Assembly: GCA_947085405.1 (NCBI GenBank)
Contig: CAMTWO010000024.1
Location: 1 to 64,000, forward strand
Reading direction: 5' to 3'
From: JASEGV01 sp947085405
GTDB taxonomy: Bacteria > Bacteroidota > Ignavibacteria > UBA10030 > BY39
Length of the DNA: 64,000 nt
The notes below the pieces were generated by a model. That model saw nothing but the letters and a program-made list of their open reading frames with translations, did not search any database and was not told the origin of the DNA. Of this stretch, positions 44,818-53,064 are shown one piece after another (positions within the stretch are counted from its first letter, which is position 1; each line of letters begins with the position of its first letter). A program made the translations under genes and the position numbers.

Positions 44818-45354
44818 ATGAGTAAAGCCAAATATTATTTACCCCTTACTTTTAGTTTGTTGATTTTCTCCAGTCATGTTCTTGCCCTTGGGAATGAAAA
44901 TAATTCAGAAATAGATACCATCGAAGTTTTTACCCCCGGCTTTAGAAGTATCCAATTAGATGGTGTTATAATGATATTTTCAAGTGCTGGTATCTCAGGC
45001 TCAGTTGATTATGATCTCTTCGCAATAACAAAAAAAACGAGTGTAGGTATCAGAACAGGTATTGAGTATTACGCAATACTAGGATTTGAATCAGTAGAAG
45101 GTCCTTTCACAGACTATAATATTCTTGCGCGTTCAACAACGGGAGGGAAACATTTTAGATGGGACATATATGCCGGTTTAACATACCACACTTCTTCTGA
45201 CAAGAAAGAAGACTCATCAAAAATTTCCCCCAAATATGGTATGGAATTTAAATACATGTTTGTACCTAAATTTTTAGGTTTCTTAATCAAAGCAAGTGTA
45301 ACTCAAGATAAATGTTTAGCTGGGATTGGTGCTGTAATTAGTTTTCAGTTTTAG
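44818..45354 (+). CDS. Predicted exported outer-membrane-like protein
   Basis: Protein of 178 residues with a signal peptide (about 1-24). Alternating strands rich in aromatic residues (GIRTGIEYYAILGFESVEGP, WDIYAGLTYHT) and a C-terminal ending ISFQF suggest a small outer-membrane beta-barrel. The terminal Phe is the usual barrel signature. I do not recognise the family. It is divergent from the ArsR-ATPase genes and could be co-regulated through the shared region, which is only an inference. Confidence 0.65.
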   Translation: MSKAKYYLPLTFSLLIFSSHVLALGNENNSEIDTIEVFTPGFRSIQLDGVIMIFSSAGISGSVDYDLFAITKKTSVGIRTGIEYYAILGFESVEGPFTDYNILARSTTGGKHFRWDIYAGLTYHTSSDKKEDSSKISPKYGMEFKYMFVPKFLGFLIKASVTQDKCLAGIGAVISFQF

Positions 45355-45442
45355 TAAAAATAGGATTAACTAACAGCTTCCTACAAGTTTGTGGTATTAT
45401 CATCAGACCATATCACACGTTAAATCCATACTCGCGAATTAA

Positions 45443-45476
45443 TAAAAAAGCCAACTCAGCCCTCGCCAAGTTGGCT
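45443..45476 (-). terminator. Rho-independent terminator of the VOC gene
   Basis: AGCCAACT (45449-45456) pairs with AGTTGGCT (45469-45476). Read on the minus strand, the stem is followed by TTTTTTATT, ending transcripts from the minus-strand gene at 45500-45856. On the + strand the stem is followed by A residues. Confidence 0.75.
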
Positions 45477-45499
45477 TAAAAAAAATTATTTAATACTAC

Positions 45500-45856
45500 T
45501 TACTTCTTCTTCGCACTTTCCCAAAGTGCCAACTGGCAGCCGTCGGGAGTTTCAAACTTTGCCCACCAGCCCATCTGAGCAATCGGAGATTTCGGAACTA
45601 CAACTTTTCCTTTTAGTTTTTTAATCTCTTTTAATTTTATATCAATAGAATCTACCTCGATGTAAATCAATACCGCATGCTTCTTTGCCATTTTCTTCAC
45701 TTTATAAAATCCACCGTGTGGCTTTTGTGGTGCATAAAAAAGCATGTAATCCCAATCGGGCACTTCCTCAAATTTCCAACCGAATAATTTTCCGAAAAAC
45801 TTTTGTGTCATCTTAAAATCAGTTGTTGGTAATTCTATATGTCCAACACTATGCAT
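45500..45856 (-). CDS. VOC (glyoxalase-like) family protein
   Basis: Protein of 118 residues with the vicinal oxygen chelate pattern: HIELPTTDFKMTQKFFGKLF at the start, WDYMLF and YIEVDSIDIKLKEI, then a metal-ligand region near GWWAKFETPDGCQLALWE. Its substrate is unknown; single-domain forms of this type act on or bind small molecules. It lies on the minus strand between an outer-membrane-type gene and an unrecognised operon. Confidence 0.85.
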   Translation of the reverse strand: MHSVGHIELPTTDFKMTQKFFGKLFGWKFEEVPDWDYMLFYAPQKPHGGFYKVKKMAKKHAVLIYIEVDSIDIKLKEIKKLKGKVVVPKSPIAQMGWWAKFETPDGCQLALWESAKKK

Positions 45857-45889
45857 GTAATCTCCTTAAGTATAATTTATTATTGTTAA

Positions 45890-47179
45890 TTAATTTCTTT
45901 TCTCCATTTGATATATCACCGAATCCATTCCCTCGATTACCAATGTATCTAATAAACTGTCGGGCGATTTTTCAGAGGGCTGATCGAGGTTACCGATATT
46001 ATCAATCGCTTTTTGTGTGTTTGGAATTATCGAATCGGTAAGATTCTTGAAGTTATCGTTCGACACAATCTTCCGCAGCATGTTTTTATTGGCTGTGCTT
46101 TTGGCTAACTTTGTGCCGAGGTCGTTTATCGACTTCGAAGTTTCGGGAGTTAATGCCTGAGAGCTTGCGTTAATCATTCTTCCAATATCTATCACGCTAT
46201 CTCTTAAAATCTTATTTGGTTTACCCATCGCAGAAGTGATTGCATAAGCTGTATGGCTCAAACTTGCACTGAGGAGTCCCACCATACTTTGAAGTGCCCG
46301 ATTCAAGCTTCCGCCGGCTTGCTCGATATTTTCTCCGAAAACCTCCAAGCCATAACTCAGTGAGCTACCTAAAGATTCGAGACCTTTTCGGATTTCGGCA
46401 CCCTGACTTTCGTTTCCGTAAGCGGAAATTTTAGCAGCTTCAATTTCCGATAAACCACGTGTATATGACGAAAGAAGTTTGGTTGTTTGATCAATATCGA
46501 ATTGTATTCGTTCAACAAGTTGCGAGGCTTTTTTATCAAAGTAAAAGTTCCGTGCACGATAAAAATGCCATAAGGCAATTTGCATCATTGTTTGCAGAAG
46601 TGCCGGGTCGGTGCTTATAGTTGCCATCGCTTTTTCACCGACATGCAGATTGATAGCGGCTTCCCATTCTTTAGCGTCAAGACGTAAAAACCATTGCCGC
46701 GCCGCAATCAGGTCGCCCAGATCTTCAATCCTCTGAATTTCTTTTTCGATGCCGCGCTGCAAATATGCCGTGGCTATCATATAAGCACAGCTTGCAGCCG
46801 ATTTTTGTAAGCCGGTTTCGGAAAACAAACGGAAGCAAAATATCAATTGTTCAACTACCTTCTCTGAAACTGCGCCCTGATAATAGTATGGTTGTATTTT
46901 AGCAAAAATGTCTTTAGCGCGGACTAAATATAAATCGGTAGTTTCGCGGTATCGCTGTTTTAAAACTGCAGCTCGTTTGGTGTGCTTGTCTAAATATTGT
47001 TTATCTTCGTTGCGGAGTGCAGAGATTGCATTTTTTATGTCGGAAAGTGAGAGAGTTTCCGAAATGTTCTTCCTGCCACACATATAGCAGAACTCGCGCG
47101 ATTGCGAATAGTCGATCCACTTGTGTCCGCAGTGGATACATCTCTCGACTCCAATTTTAATAGATATTGTTTGTGCCAT
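45890..47179 (-). CDS. Uncharacterised zinc-ribbon helical protein
   Basis: Protein of 429 residues. A zinc ribbon at the N-terminus has the Cys pairs CIHC (14-17) and CYMC (31-34). The rest is helical, with TPR-like stretches (for example CAYMIATAYLQRG) and, in the C-terminal half, glycine-rich amphipathic helices (GNESQGAEIRKGLESLGSSL, then IGRMINASSQ). I do not recognise the family. It is in tandem with the gene at 47199-48365 (19 bp apart) and a CDGSH gene; no ATPase or nuclease motif is evident in any of them. The function is unknown. Confidence 0.7.
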   Translation of the reverse strand: MAQTISIKIGVERCIHCGHKWIDYSQSREFCYMCGRKNISETLSLSDIKNAISALRNEDKQYLDKHTKRAAVLKQRYRETTDLYLVRAKDIFAKIQPYYYQGAVSEKVVEQLIFCFRLFSETGLQKSAASCAYMIATAYLQRGIEKEIQRIEDLGDLIAARQWFLRLDAKEWEAAINLHVGEKAMATISTDPALLQTMMQIALWHFYRARNFYFDKKASQLVERIQFDIDQTTKLLSSYTRGLSEIEAAKISAYGNESQGAEIRKGLESLGSSLSYGLEVFGENIEQAGGSLNRALQSMVGLLSASLSHTAYAITSAMGKPNKILRDSVIDIGRMINASSQALTPETSKSINDLGTKLAKSTANKNMLRKIVSNDNFKNLTDSIIPNTQKAIDNIGNLDQPSEKSPDSLLDTLVIEGMDSVIYQMEKRN

Positions 47180-47198
47180 ACTTTAACCCTGAAATTAA

Positions 47199-48365
47199 TT
47201 AATGACGTCTATCGCGAAGTTGTGTAATCAAGCGTACATATTCTTCTTCTGTTAATTCACCGAATGCGTATTTATTCTCGACAGTCTCTCTATCGAAACG
47301 AGCCGCCGGAACCGAAGCAACTTTTTGATATGCTTCGTTAGAGCGAATCCTGTTGAAGCCGCGTAATGTTTCAAGCTCTTGCTCGAACATATTTTTAACA
47401 GCGGCATCGGTTAAATCGCTGTTCAACGAGTTTGAAAATTGCCGCATCGATGTTAAAGAGGCAAACTCTTTTATTCCTATGTTCTGTAATATATCGAGGG
47501 CAATTTCAAACTCTTTGCCTTTATAATAAAAATGGTAAGCGAGTTTATATTCGTTCTCGGCTAAATACCATTCTGCAATTTCTTTATACTCTGCCGGTGT
47601 TAGATTCGCTGAATCGTAAAAATAAAAAGCCGATTTGAAATCGTTTTCAGACCGTTTGATTTCAGCCATGCTTCTCTTGTCGTCTTCTGCCCAGTAAATC
47701 CACTCAACATATTCGTTACGGTTTAAGTCGCGGGCGAATTCTATCAATTCCGCAATGTTATCAAACCCTTTGTAAAAAAGGTACATCAATTGCTCGATAT
47801 CGCGGTTGTGAGGATTTTGGATAATTGTCTGTTTTAGAATTTCGAAAAGTTCAAGTAAGTAATTTTGTGAGATTGCAAAAAAAAGCTTGATAGGAATTTT
47901 GGGTAACCTACGGAGGAAACGCATCTCGTCTAAAAAAAGAAAACTGCGCTGATTATTTGAGAGGGGAACATCGATTTCTAATTGTTCGACTGCTTTATCA
48001 AATTTTTCTTTCAGGAATATTTTTCGGTTACCTGAATACCAGGCGGCTTCGGTTGTTCTGAAAGTTGATTCAAGAAATTGTCGCCAACATCCTAACGAAG
48101 ATTCGGAATAAGAATTTTCTGCTAAAGGTAGTGTGGTTTTTAATACCTCTATCAGATTTTTATTACGAGTCTCTATCGAATCGGTCGTACCTGTGTCGCG
48201 TAAAATTTGTGTTAGAAAATGATGCTTAATCCACGGACGGCTAAACTTTTCACTGATTTCGTGCTTCTTCTGGTTTCCCTCTTTATCGACTTCAATAACA
48301 GAGTTCGGATAACCGCCATTGCCGCCTAAAATTAAACGATCTTTATGAGTTAAAAAAATTTGCAT
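47199..48365 (-). CDS. Uncharacterised helical protein with SHOCT-like C-terminus
   Basis: Protein of 388 residues. The N-terminus has short beta strands (LTHKDRLILGGNGGYPNSVI), and the main body is long helical repeats (WYLAENEYKLAYHFYYKG) with TPR/HEAT character. The last part, VENKYAFGELTEEEYVRLI, fits the SHOCT motif (KYAxGEITxEEY) found at the ends of many membrane or cytoplasmic oligomers. Directly upstream on the strand is the CDGSH gene (8 bp), directly downstream the zinc-ribbon gene, so all three may be one operon. No function is known to me. Confidence 0.7.
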   Translation of the reverse strand: MQIFLTHKDRLILGGNGGYPNSVIEVDKEGNQKKHEISEKFSRPWIKHHFLTQILRDTGTTDSIETRNKNLIEVLKTTLPLAENSYSESSLGCWRQFLESTFRTTEAAWYSGNRKIFLKEKFDKAVEQLEIDVPLSNNQRSFLFLDEMRFLRRLPKIPIKLFFAISQNYLLELFEILKQTIIQNPHNRDIEQLMYLFYKGFDNIAELIEFARDLNRNEYVEWIYWAEDDKRSMAEIKRSENDFKSAFYFYDSANLTPAEYKEIAEWYLAENEYKLAYHFYYKGKEFEIALDILQNIGIKEFASLTSMRQFSNSLNSDLTDAAVKNMFEQELETLRGFNRIRSNEAYQKVASVPAARFDRETVENKYAFGELTEEEYVRLITQLRDRRH

Positions 48366-48373
48366 CTATTTAT

Positions 48374-48610
48374 TTACAGCGTTTTATGTGTACCGTCGCA
48401 TTTAGGTTTGTTCTTCGTGTGCTTGCAGCCGCAAAGAGCGATCTTAGATTTCTCAGTTAACTCAAACATTTCCGGTTTGATATCGGTAGTTTTATGCGCT
48501 CCATTGCAGAATGGCTGGTTAGTGGATAAACCACAAGCGCACCAATAATATTTTCCTGGCTCAAGCTCTAAAACAATTGGAGCTTTCTGAGCTATTTTAG
48601 GTTCTGTCAT
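48374..48610 (-). CDS. CDGSH iron-sulfur domain protein
   Basis: Protein of 78 residues with two CDGSH-type motifs: CACGLSTNQPFCNGAH and CGCKHTKNKPKCDGTH. Each has three Cys and one His for a 2Fe-2S cluster. Such small proteins transfer clusters or electrons; the partner is unknown. A strong AAAGGAGGTT precedes the ATG. It is the first gene of the possible operon with the SHOCT and zinc-ribbon genes. Confidence 0.9.
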   Translation of the reverse strand: MTEPKIAQKAPIVLELEPGKYYWCACGLSTNQPFCNGAHKTTDIKPEMFELTEKSKIALCGCKHTKNKPKCDGTHKTL

Positions 48611-48742
48611 AACAAACCTCCTTTATTTTGTTTAAAGTATAATGCTTATTTTTGAAATAATCAAGTTTTTTGTTGAAAATATATAAGTTACCCTTTTTTA
48701 CTTCAGTTTTAGGATAAGATTCAACGGTTATAATCAATAAAA

Positions 48743-50401
48743 TCAACATTTCATCATCGGTACTTTTACATTAAACTTTTTAGCATTATCAATCGCACGT
48801 TCGTAACCGGCATCAGCATGACGGATGATTCCCATTCCGGGGTCGTATGTTAGAACGCGGTCAAGCCGGCGTTCGGCTTCTTTCGTCCCGTCTGCAACTA
48901 CAACCATTCCCGCGTGAATCGACATTCCAATACCAACGCCGCCGCCGTGATGAACACTTACCCAGCTCGCACCTCCGACCGCATTCAGCAGAGCGTTAAG
49001 AATGGGCCAATCGGCAATTGCATCGCTGCCGTCTTTCATTTTTTCCGTTTCGCGATTCGGGGATGCAACTGAGCCACAGTCGAGATGATCTCGCCCAATT
49101 ACAATCGGGGCTTTGACTTCTCCTCTTGCAACAAGGTCGTTAAAAATTTTGCCCATCTTTGCTCGCTCACCATAACCGAGCCAACAAATTCGTGCAGGCA
49201 ATCCTTGAAAATTGATTCGCTTCTGTGCCGTTTCAATCCAACGAATGAGAGGTTTATTTTCCGGAAATGTTTCTATAATCGCTCTATCGGTTCTGTAAAT
49301 ATCTTCAGGGTCGCCTGAAAGCGCAGCCCAGCGGAAAGGACCTTTTCCGTCGCAGAAAAGCGGACGGATATATTCAGGCACGAAGCCGGGAATATCGAAA
49401 GCATTCATCACGCCGTTTGCAAAAGCTTCGCCGCGTATGTTGTTGCCATAATCGAAAGTTACAGCTCCCCGCTTTTGAAGTTCGATCATTGCCAGTAGAT
49501 GTTCGACAATTGAAATGCGTGTCATTGCAATATATTTTTGTGGATCGCTTTGTCGAAGTGCAAGAGCTTGCTGATATGAGATTCCTGCGGGCACGTAACC
49601 ATTTAGCGTGTCGTGTGCGGATGTTTGGTCGGTGAGAATATCAGGAACAATTCCGCGTTTAACAATCTCCGGTAAAACTTCTGCAGCATTACCCAACAAT
49701 CCGACACTGAGCGCTTCCTTTTTCGCTTTCGCATCGAGAATAAGTTTGAGCGCTTCATCGAGATTGTCTGTAGTTTTATCGAGGTAGCCGGTTTTTAAAC
49801 GTTTCTCGATTCTTACTCGATCCACTTCGATTACAAGAATTACAGCACCGTTCATTGTCGCGGCAAGAGGTTGAGCGCCACCCATTCCGCCAAGACCGGC
49901 AGTGAGTATGAATTTTCCTGAAAGATTTCCGCCAAAGTATTTGTTACCGCATTCCACAAATGTTTCATAAGTGCCTTGCAGAATTCCTTGCGAGCCAATA
50001 TAAATCCAGCTTCCGGCTGTCATTTGTCCGTACATTGTTAAACCGAGTCCTTCCAACCGACGGAACTCATCCCACGTAGCCCAATGCGGAACGAGCATAG
50101 AATTAGAAATCAGAACTCGCGGTGCATCGGTGTGGGTTTTAAAAATTCCGACAGGTTTTCCGGATTGAACGAGAAGCGTTTCATCATTTTCAAGTTCTTT
50201 CAAGCTGCGAATAATTGCATCGTAGCATTCCCAGTTTCGGGCAGCTTTTCCTGTTCCACCGTAAACTATAAGTTCTTCCGGTTTTTCTGCAACTTCCGCA
50301 TCAAGGTTGTTCATTAACATACGAAGTGCGGCTTCCTGTATCCATCCCTTGCAGGAGATTTGAGTTCCAGTTGGTGCCTTAATATTTGAACGATTACTCA
50401 T
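48743..50401 (-). CDS. hutU: Urocanate hydratase
   Basis: Protein of 552 residues, full length for HutU. Recognisable blocks are LILDAKAKKEALSVGLLGNA, the active-site region DILTDQTSAHDTLNGYVPAG, FDYGNNIRGEAFANGV and the C-terminal GGGVGIGMSIHAGMVVVAD. It converts urocanate to imidazolone propionate with bound NAD in histidine degradation. No hutH, hutI or hutG genes are next to it, so the pathway genes are dispersed. Confidence 0.95.
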   Translation of the reverse strand: MSNRSNIKAPTGTQISCKGWIQEAALRMLMNNLDAEVAEKPEELIVYGGTGKAARNWECYDAIIRSLKELENDETLLVQSGKPVGIFKTHTDAPRVLISNSMLVPHWATWDEFRRLEGLGLTMYGQMTAGSWIYIGSQGILQGTYETFVECGNKYFGGNLSGKFILTAGLGGMGGAQPLAATMNGAVILVIEVDRVRIEKRLKTGYLDKTTDNLDEALKLILDAKAKKEALSVGLLGNAAEVLPEIVKRGIVPDILTDQTSAHDTLNGYVPAGISYQQALALRQSDPQKYIAMTRISIVEHLLAMIELQKRGAVTFDYGNNIRGEAFANGVMNAFDIPGFVPEYIRPLFCDGKGPFRWAALSGDPEDIYRTDRAIIETFPENKPLIRWIETAQKRINFQGLPARICWLGYGERAKMGKIFNDLVARGEVKAPIVIGRDHLDCGSVASPNRETEKMKDGSDAIADWPILNALLNAVGGASWVSVHHGGGVGIGMSIHAGMVVVADGTKEAERRLDRVLTYDPGMGIIRHADAGYERAIDNAKKFNVKVPMMKC

Positions 50402-50431
50402 AATAAATCCATTTTATTCTTAATAAATAAT

Positions 50432-50779
50432 TTATTTAATACTCTTCAACAAATACTCACTTAATTTTATCAATAATCGTTTGTGTCGATCAGTTGAAAT
50501 TTCTCCAATGGCACCGGCTATATTTCTAATGGGAATTACTGCAAGAAAACCAAGCCTGATAAGGGATTGATTTAACAATCCACTCTTGACGAAGTCATCA
50601 TCTGATGTTGCTATTGTTTCATCGAAATTCTCAATATACAGATGTATCTGTGTGCTTATTCCACAGACTAAAACATCACGGTAAGGAGATGGAAATTCAC
50701 GTAGAATAACGGCAGGATGGTATTTGACTTTTCCGTCTGCTTGTGGAATTGGCGTGAGTATAATGTTTCCTTCCTTCAT
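50432..50779 (-). CDS. MazF/PemK-type toxin-like protein
   Basis: Protein of 115 residues. The N-terminal pattern EGNIILTPIPQADGKVKYHPA followed by VILREFPSPYRDVLVCGIST resembles the MazF/PemK beta-barrel endoribonuclease opening, and it overlaps its partner gene by four bases. Activity cannot be confirmed; the family assignment is from pattern and pairing. Confidence 0.6.
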   Translation of the reverse strand: MKEGNIILTPIPQADGKVKYHPAVILREFPSPYRDVLVCGISTQIHLYIENFDETIATSDDDFVKSGLLNQSLIRLGFLAVIPIRNIAGAIGEISTDRHKRLLIKLSEYLLKSIK

Positions 50780-51012
50780 TTTCGATATTCAGGGTTTGGT
50801 TCTTTAATTTTTGCAATCTTGTATTCCGGGTCGTTTTCCCCATAGGATCTCTCAAGCGATATCATAGAAAGAGTTGCCCAGTCACTACGGTCAACCTCTA
50901 ACTTTTCTGATAGAACAGTAATTAAAAGTTTCGTGTTTGGTGTCAGATCAATAGGCTCATCAGGACAAATATTTTTACCATCGAAATGAGCTGTTATTGT
51001 TTGAAGCTTCAT
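50776..51012 (-). CDS. Antitoxin-like partner of the MazF/PemK-type gene
   Basis: Protein of 78 residues. The opening TITAHFDGKNICPDEPIDLT matches the small beta-barrel antitoxin style (DUF104/AbrB-like), followed by a charged, probably unfolded tail that could wrap around the toxin. It ends within the start codon of the toxin gene, which is the usual toxin-antitoxin order. Confidence 0.6.
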   Translation of the reverse strand: MKLQTITAHFDGKNICPDEPIDLTPNTKLLITVLSEKLEVDRSDWATLSMISLERSYGENDPEYKIAKIKEPNPEYRK

Positions 51013-51022
51013 AAAACATCCT

Positions 51023-51505
51023 TTATAATTTATAGCCGATTTTTCTTAGAAAATCTTTTCTGAATTTAATATCGTCGTCAGTTTCGATACCCTTTGTTTT
51101 TAATCCGTCGATAACGCCAAGGATTCCACGACCTTGTTCGGTTTCTGCGATTATTACTTCGACTGGATTAGCGGTCGCACAAAAGATATGGCAAACTTCA
51201 GGCACCATTTTAATTGTGTTGAGAATGTTTATCGGAAAACCATTTTCCATAAACAAAACGAATGAATGACCGGCGGATAAAATCAAAGCATTCTTCTTTG
51301 CAATTTCGATTAGGTTTTGGTCATTACCGATATATCTTGCGAGCGACGGACCTGACGCTTCACAAAACGCAAGACCGAATTTGATATTAGGGTTTGTCGA
51401 AACCACAGCTTCGTAAATATCTTCGACAGTTTTTATAAAATGCGCCTGCCCGAGTATGAAGTTCATATCGGCTGGCTTTTCAATTTTTACAATTTTTAGT
51501 TCCAT
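51023..51505 (-). CDS. Adenosine-specific kinase family protein
   Basis: Protein of 160 residues matching the small adenosine-specific kinase family seen mainly in archaea and deep-branching bacteria: GLAFCEASGPSLARYIGND, AGHSFVLFMENGFPINILN and CATANPVEVIIAETEQGRGI. It is expected to act on adenosine in the cytoplasm; the reaction is inferred from the family. It lies next to the toxin-antitoxin pair and the Mut7-C gene. Confidence 0.9.
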   Translation of the reverse strand: MELKIVKIEKPADMNFILGQAHFIKTVEDIYEAVVSTNPNIKFGLAFCEASGPSLARYIGNDQNLIEIAKKNALILSAGHSFVLFMENGFPINILNTIKMVPEVCHIFCATANPVEVIIAETEQGRGILGVIDGLKTKGIETDDDIKFRKDFLRKIGYKL

Positions 51506-51529
51506 ACTATTCTCCTATAATAAAGTATA

Positions 51530-51994
51530 TTAAATTTTCTTATCCAAAATCCGACTTAATTTTTTCGTGGTATTAGTTATATGCGCCCCTTTCCAAAATA
51601 CCTTCTTGCATTTCGGGCATTCGTAAAACTCAGTAAACCCTTCCCACGACCGTTGCGGGACTCTACTTTTGACAGTTTCCTTATCAATGACTTTTTCTAC
51701 TTCTACATTACATTCAACACATCGTGAAAAAAGTTTTGTGGTTGTATCTAAACCAAACTGAGCAATAACACGTTTCATCTGAACGTCAAAGTTTTCGCTG
51801 CAGATGTCGTAAAGAGTAACCGGTGTGATGCTCTCGGGAAAAGATTTCCGACGAGTTAGAAACACCCGATCCTCGCTGTTGCTTATATCTACCAGTTCTT
51901 TAAGCGATTTAGAGGAATCGTAAACAACATCGTTTCCTATAAGGCGAAGCCAACGGGCTAATTTCTCGAGCATCGTATCAGCCACAAATTTCAT
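51530..51994 (-). CDS. Mut7-C / DUF5615-like RNase with zinc ribbon
   Basis: Protein of 154 residues. The N-terminal part is a PIN-like Mut7-C domain (FVADTMLEKLARWLRLIGND, FLTRRKSF). The C-terminal part has a zinc ribbon with the Cys pairs CVEC and CPKC in a KCKKVFWKG context. Mut7-C proteins are predicted RNases. Related DUF5615 PIN-like domains occur at 41831 and 52321. Confidence 0.85.
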   Translation of the reverse strand: MKFVADTMLEKLARWLRLIGNDVVYDSSKSLKELVDISNSEDRVFLTRRKSFPESITPVTLYDICSENFDVQMKRVIAQFGLDTTTKLFSRCVECNVEVEKVIDKETVKSRVPQRSWEGFTEFYECPKCKKVFWKGAHITNTTKKLSRILDKKI

Positions 51995-52052
51995 GATAAA
52001 CCTCTAAAGACTTTTACTAAATTTACGGATTTATTAGTTCAAAAAGAATATT

Positions 52053-52230
52053 GTGCGTTTTGATTATCTTAACTCCCTCAAAGTTCCTATTGCCGTTATT
52101 GATGAACGCTGCAAAACGAGAAAAGGGACTTAGAAATGAACTGAAATTGGTAATCGAAAATATGCAGCCATACTTTGGTCCGGCACTTCAGGCACGAAGC
52201 AGAGCAATATTACGAGAACTTAGTCGTTGA
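52053..52230 (+). pseudogene. Possible broken gene fragment
   Basis: A GTG-start frame at 52053 (RFDYLNSLKVPIAVIDERCK) stops at 52131-52133, while the next frame from about 52102 continues plausibly (GLRNELKLVIENMQPYFGPA) to a TGA at 52228-52230. A single-base shift near 52125 would join them into one protein of about 58 residues. I do not recognise it. It lies in the 325-bp gap between the Mut7-C start and the toxin gene, just outside the direct repeat. Confidence 0.25.
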
Positions 52231-52234
52231 AAAA

Positions 52235-52321
52235 TCCCAAACTTGTGGTGAGCGAAGTCGAACCATCCTAATACGTCGTCCTCTGCTTTGTAATCTTCAC
52301 GTCTTGCAACTGCGAAGCTTT
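52235..52321. repeat. Direct repeat, left copy (87 bp)
   Basis: Identical to 52983-53064 except for a five-base insertion (CGAAG). Ends on the first base of the toxin stop codon on the + strand. The right copy overlaps the lptD 3' end. Confidence 0.95.
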
Positions 52322-52677
52322 TATTCTTCTCGTATACGAATTCTTGTTTCTTCCACAACCCAAAGCTTGCCGACAATTTCTTCTTTTATTAAAAGTTTGA
52401 GTAAGTTTTTGAAGACTTCTAATACATATAATTTATCGGATTTTATTAGTCTCAGAACAATAATTCCATTGTATTCTTTCGGGGGATAAGTTCTTATGTC
52501 AGAAAAATCTAAATCAAGGCTAACTAAAACCTTTTTCTCTTTTTTGCAAATATCAGCAATTGTTGAATCAGGTTTTCCGCTTAAATGTTCTTCATAAACT
52601 GTGCAAGCTTCCCAATTTTCGGATTTTAATAAATCAGCTAATTCGACAGGTAAATTTTCATCTAATTTGAAAATCAC
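52321..52677 (-). CDS. DUF5615 PIN-like toxin
   Basis: Protein of 118 residues matching the DUF5615 (PIN-like) pattern: IFKLDENLPVELADLL, then VLVSLDLDFSDIRTYPP and VVLRL-type IVLRLIKSDK. The Asp residues in the first and middle motifs would form the RNase site. It follows its DUF433 antitoxin by two bases. The direct repeat at 52235-52321 begins at its stop codon. It is paralogous to the broken toxin at 41831. Confidence 0.85.
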   Translation of the reverse strand: MIFKLDENLPVELADLLKSENWEACTVYEEHLSGKPDSTIADICKKEKKVLVSLDLDFSDIRTYPPKEYNGIIVLRLIKSDKLYVLEVFKNLLKLLIKEEIVGKLWVVEETRIRIREE

Positions 52678-52679
52678 AG

Positions 52680-52913
52680 TTATGCGGAAATTTTTGTTAT
52701 AATTATTCGTTCCTTAGCAATATCAGCAGCATATGCGAGTGCTGCCCTTATCCCCTCCATTGTTAATGAAGGATAACTTTTTAATAATTCTTCATTACTA
52801 ACGCCAGCCGCAATGTTATCCAAAATTATAGAAACCATTATCCTTGTTCCTTTAATGCAGGCTTTACCATGACATACGTTTTGGTCAACCGAAATTTGAT
52901 CGAGTAAATTCAT
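52680..52913 (-). CDS. DUF433 family antitoxin
   Basis: Protein of 77 residues paralogous to the DUF433 protein at 41598-41831 (ISVDQNVCHGKACIKGTRIM, AAGVSNEELLKSYPSLTMEG). Presumed winged-helix antitoxin and autorepressor of the pair with the toxin at 52321-52677. AAAGGATTA precedes the ATG, behind a 69-bp AT-rich promoter region. Confidence 0.85.
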   Translation of the reverse strand: MNLLDQISVDQNVCHGKACIKGTRIMVSIILDNIAAGVSNEELLKSYPSLTMEGIRAALAYAADIAKERIIITKISA

Positions 52914-52982
52914 ATTAATCCTTTAATTATTCACTTAAAATTTATTCATAATTAATTTAATAATCAATCATGCATTCCAAAT

Positions 52983-53064
52983 TCCCAAACTTGTGGTGAG
53001 TCGAACCATCCTAATACGTCGTCCTCTGCTTTGTAATCTTCACGTCTTGCAACTGCGAAGCTTT
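52983..53064. repeat. Direct repeat, right copy (82 bp, includes lptD 3' end)
   Basis: Identical to 52235-52321 except for a five-base deletion. It spans the last codons and stop codon of lptD (stop at 53011-53013). The 661 bp between the two copies contain exactly the DUF433/DUF5615 pair and its promoter region. Confidence 0.95.

Noticed and set aside
52983..53064. tRNA 3' end or attachment site in the repeat
   Set aside because: GGTTCGACTCACCA on the minus strand looks like a T-arm end, but no acceptor, D-arm or anticodon stem can be built upstream, so I do not call a tRNA or attB.
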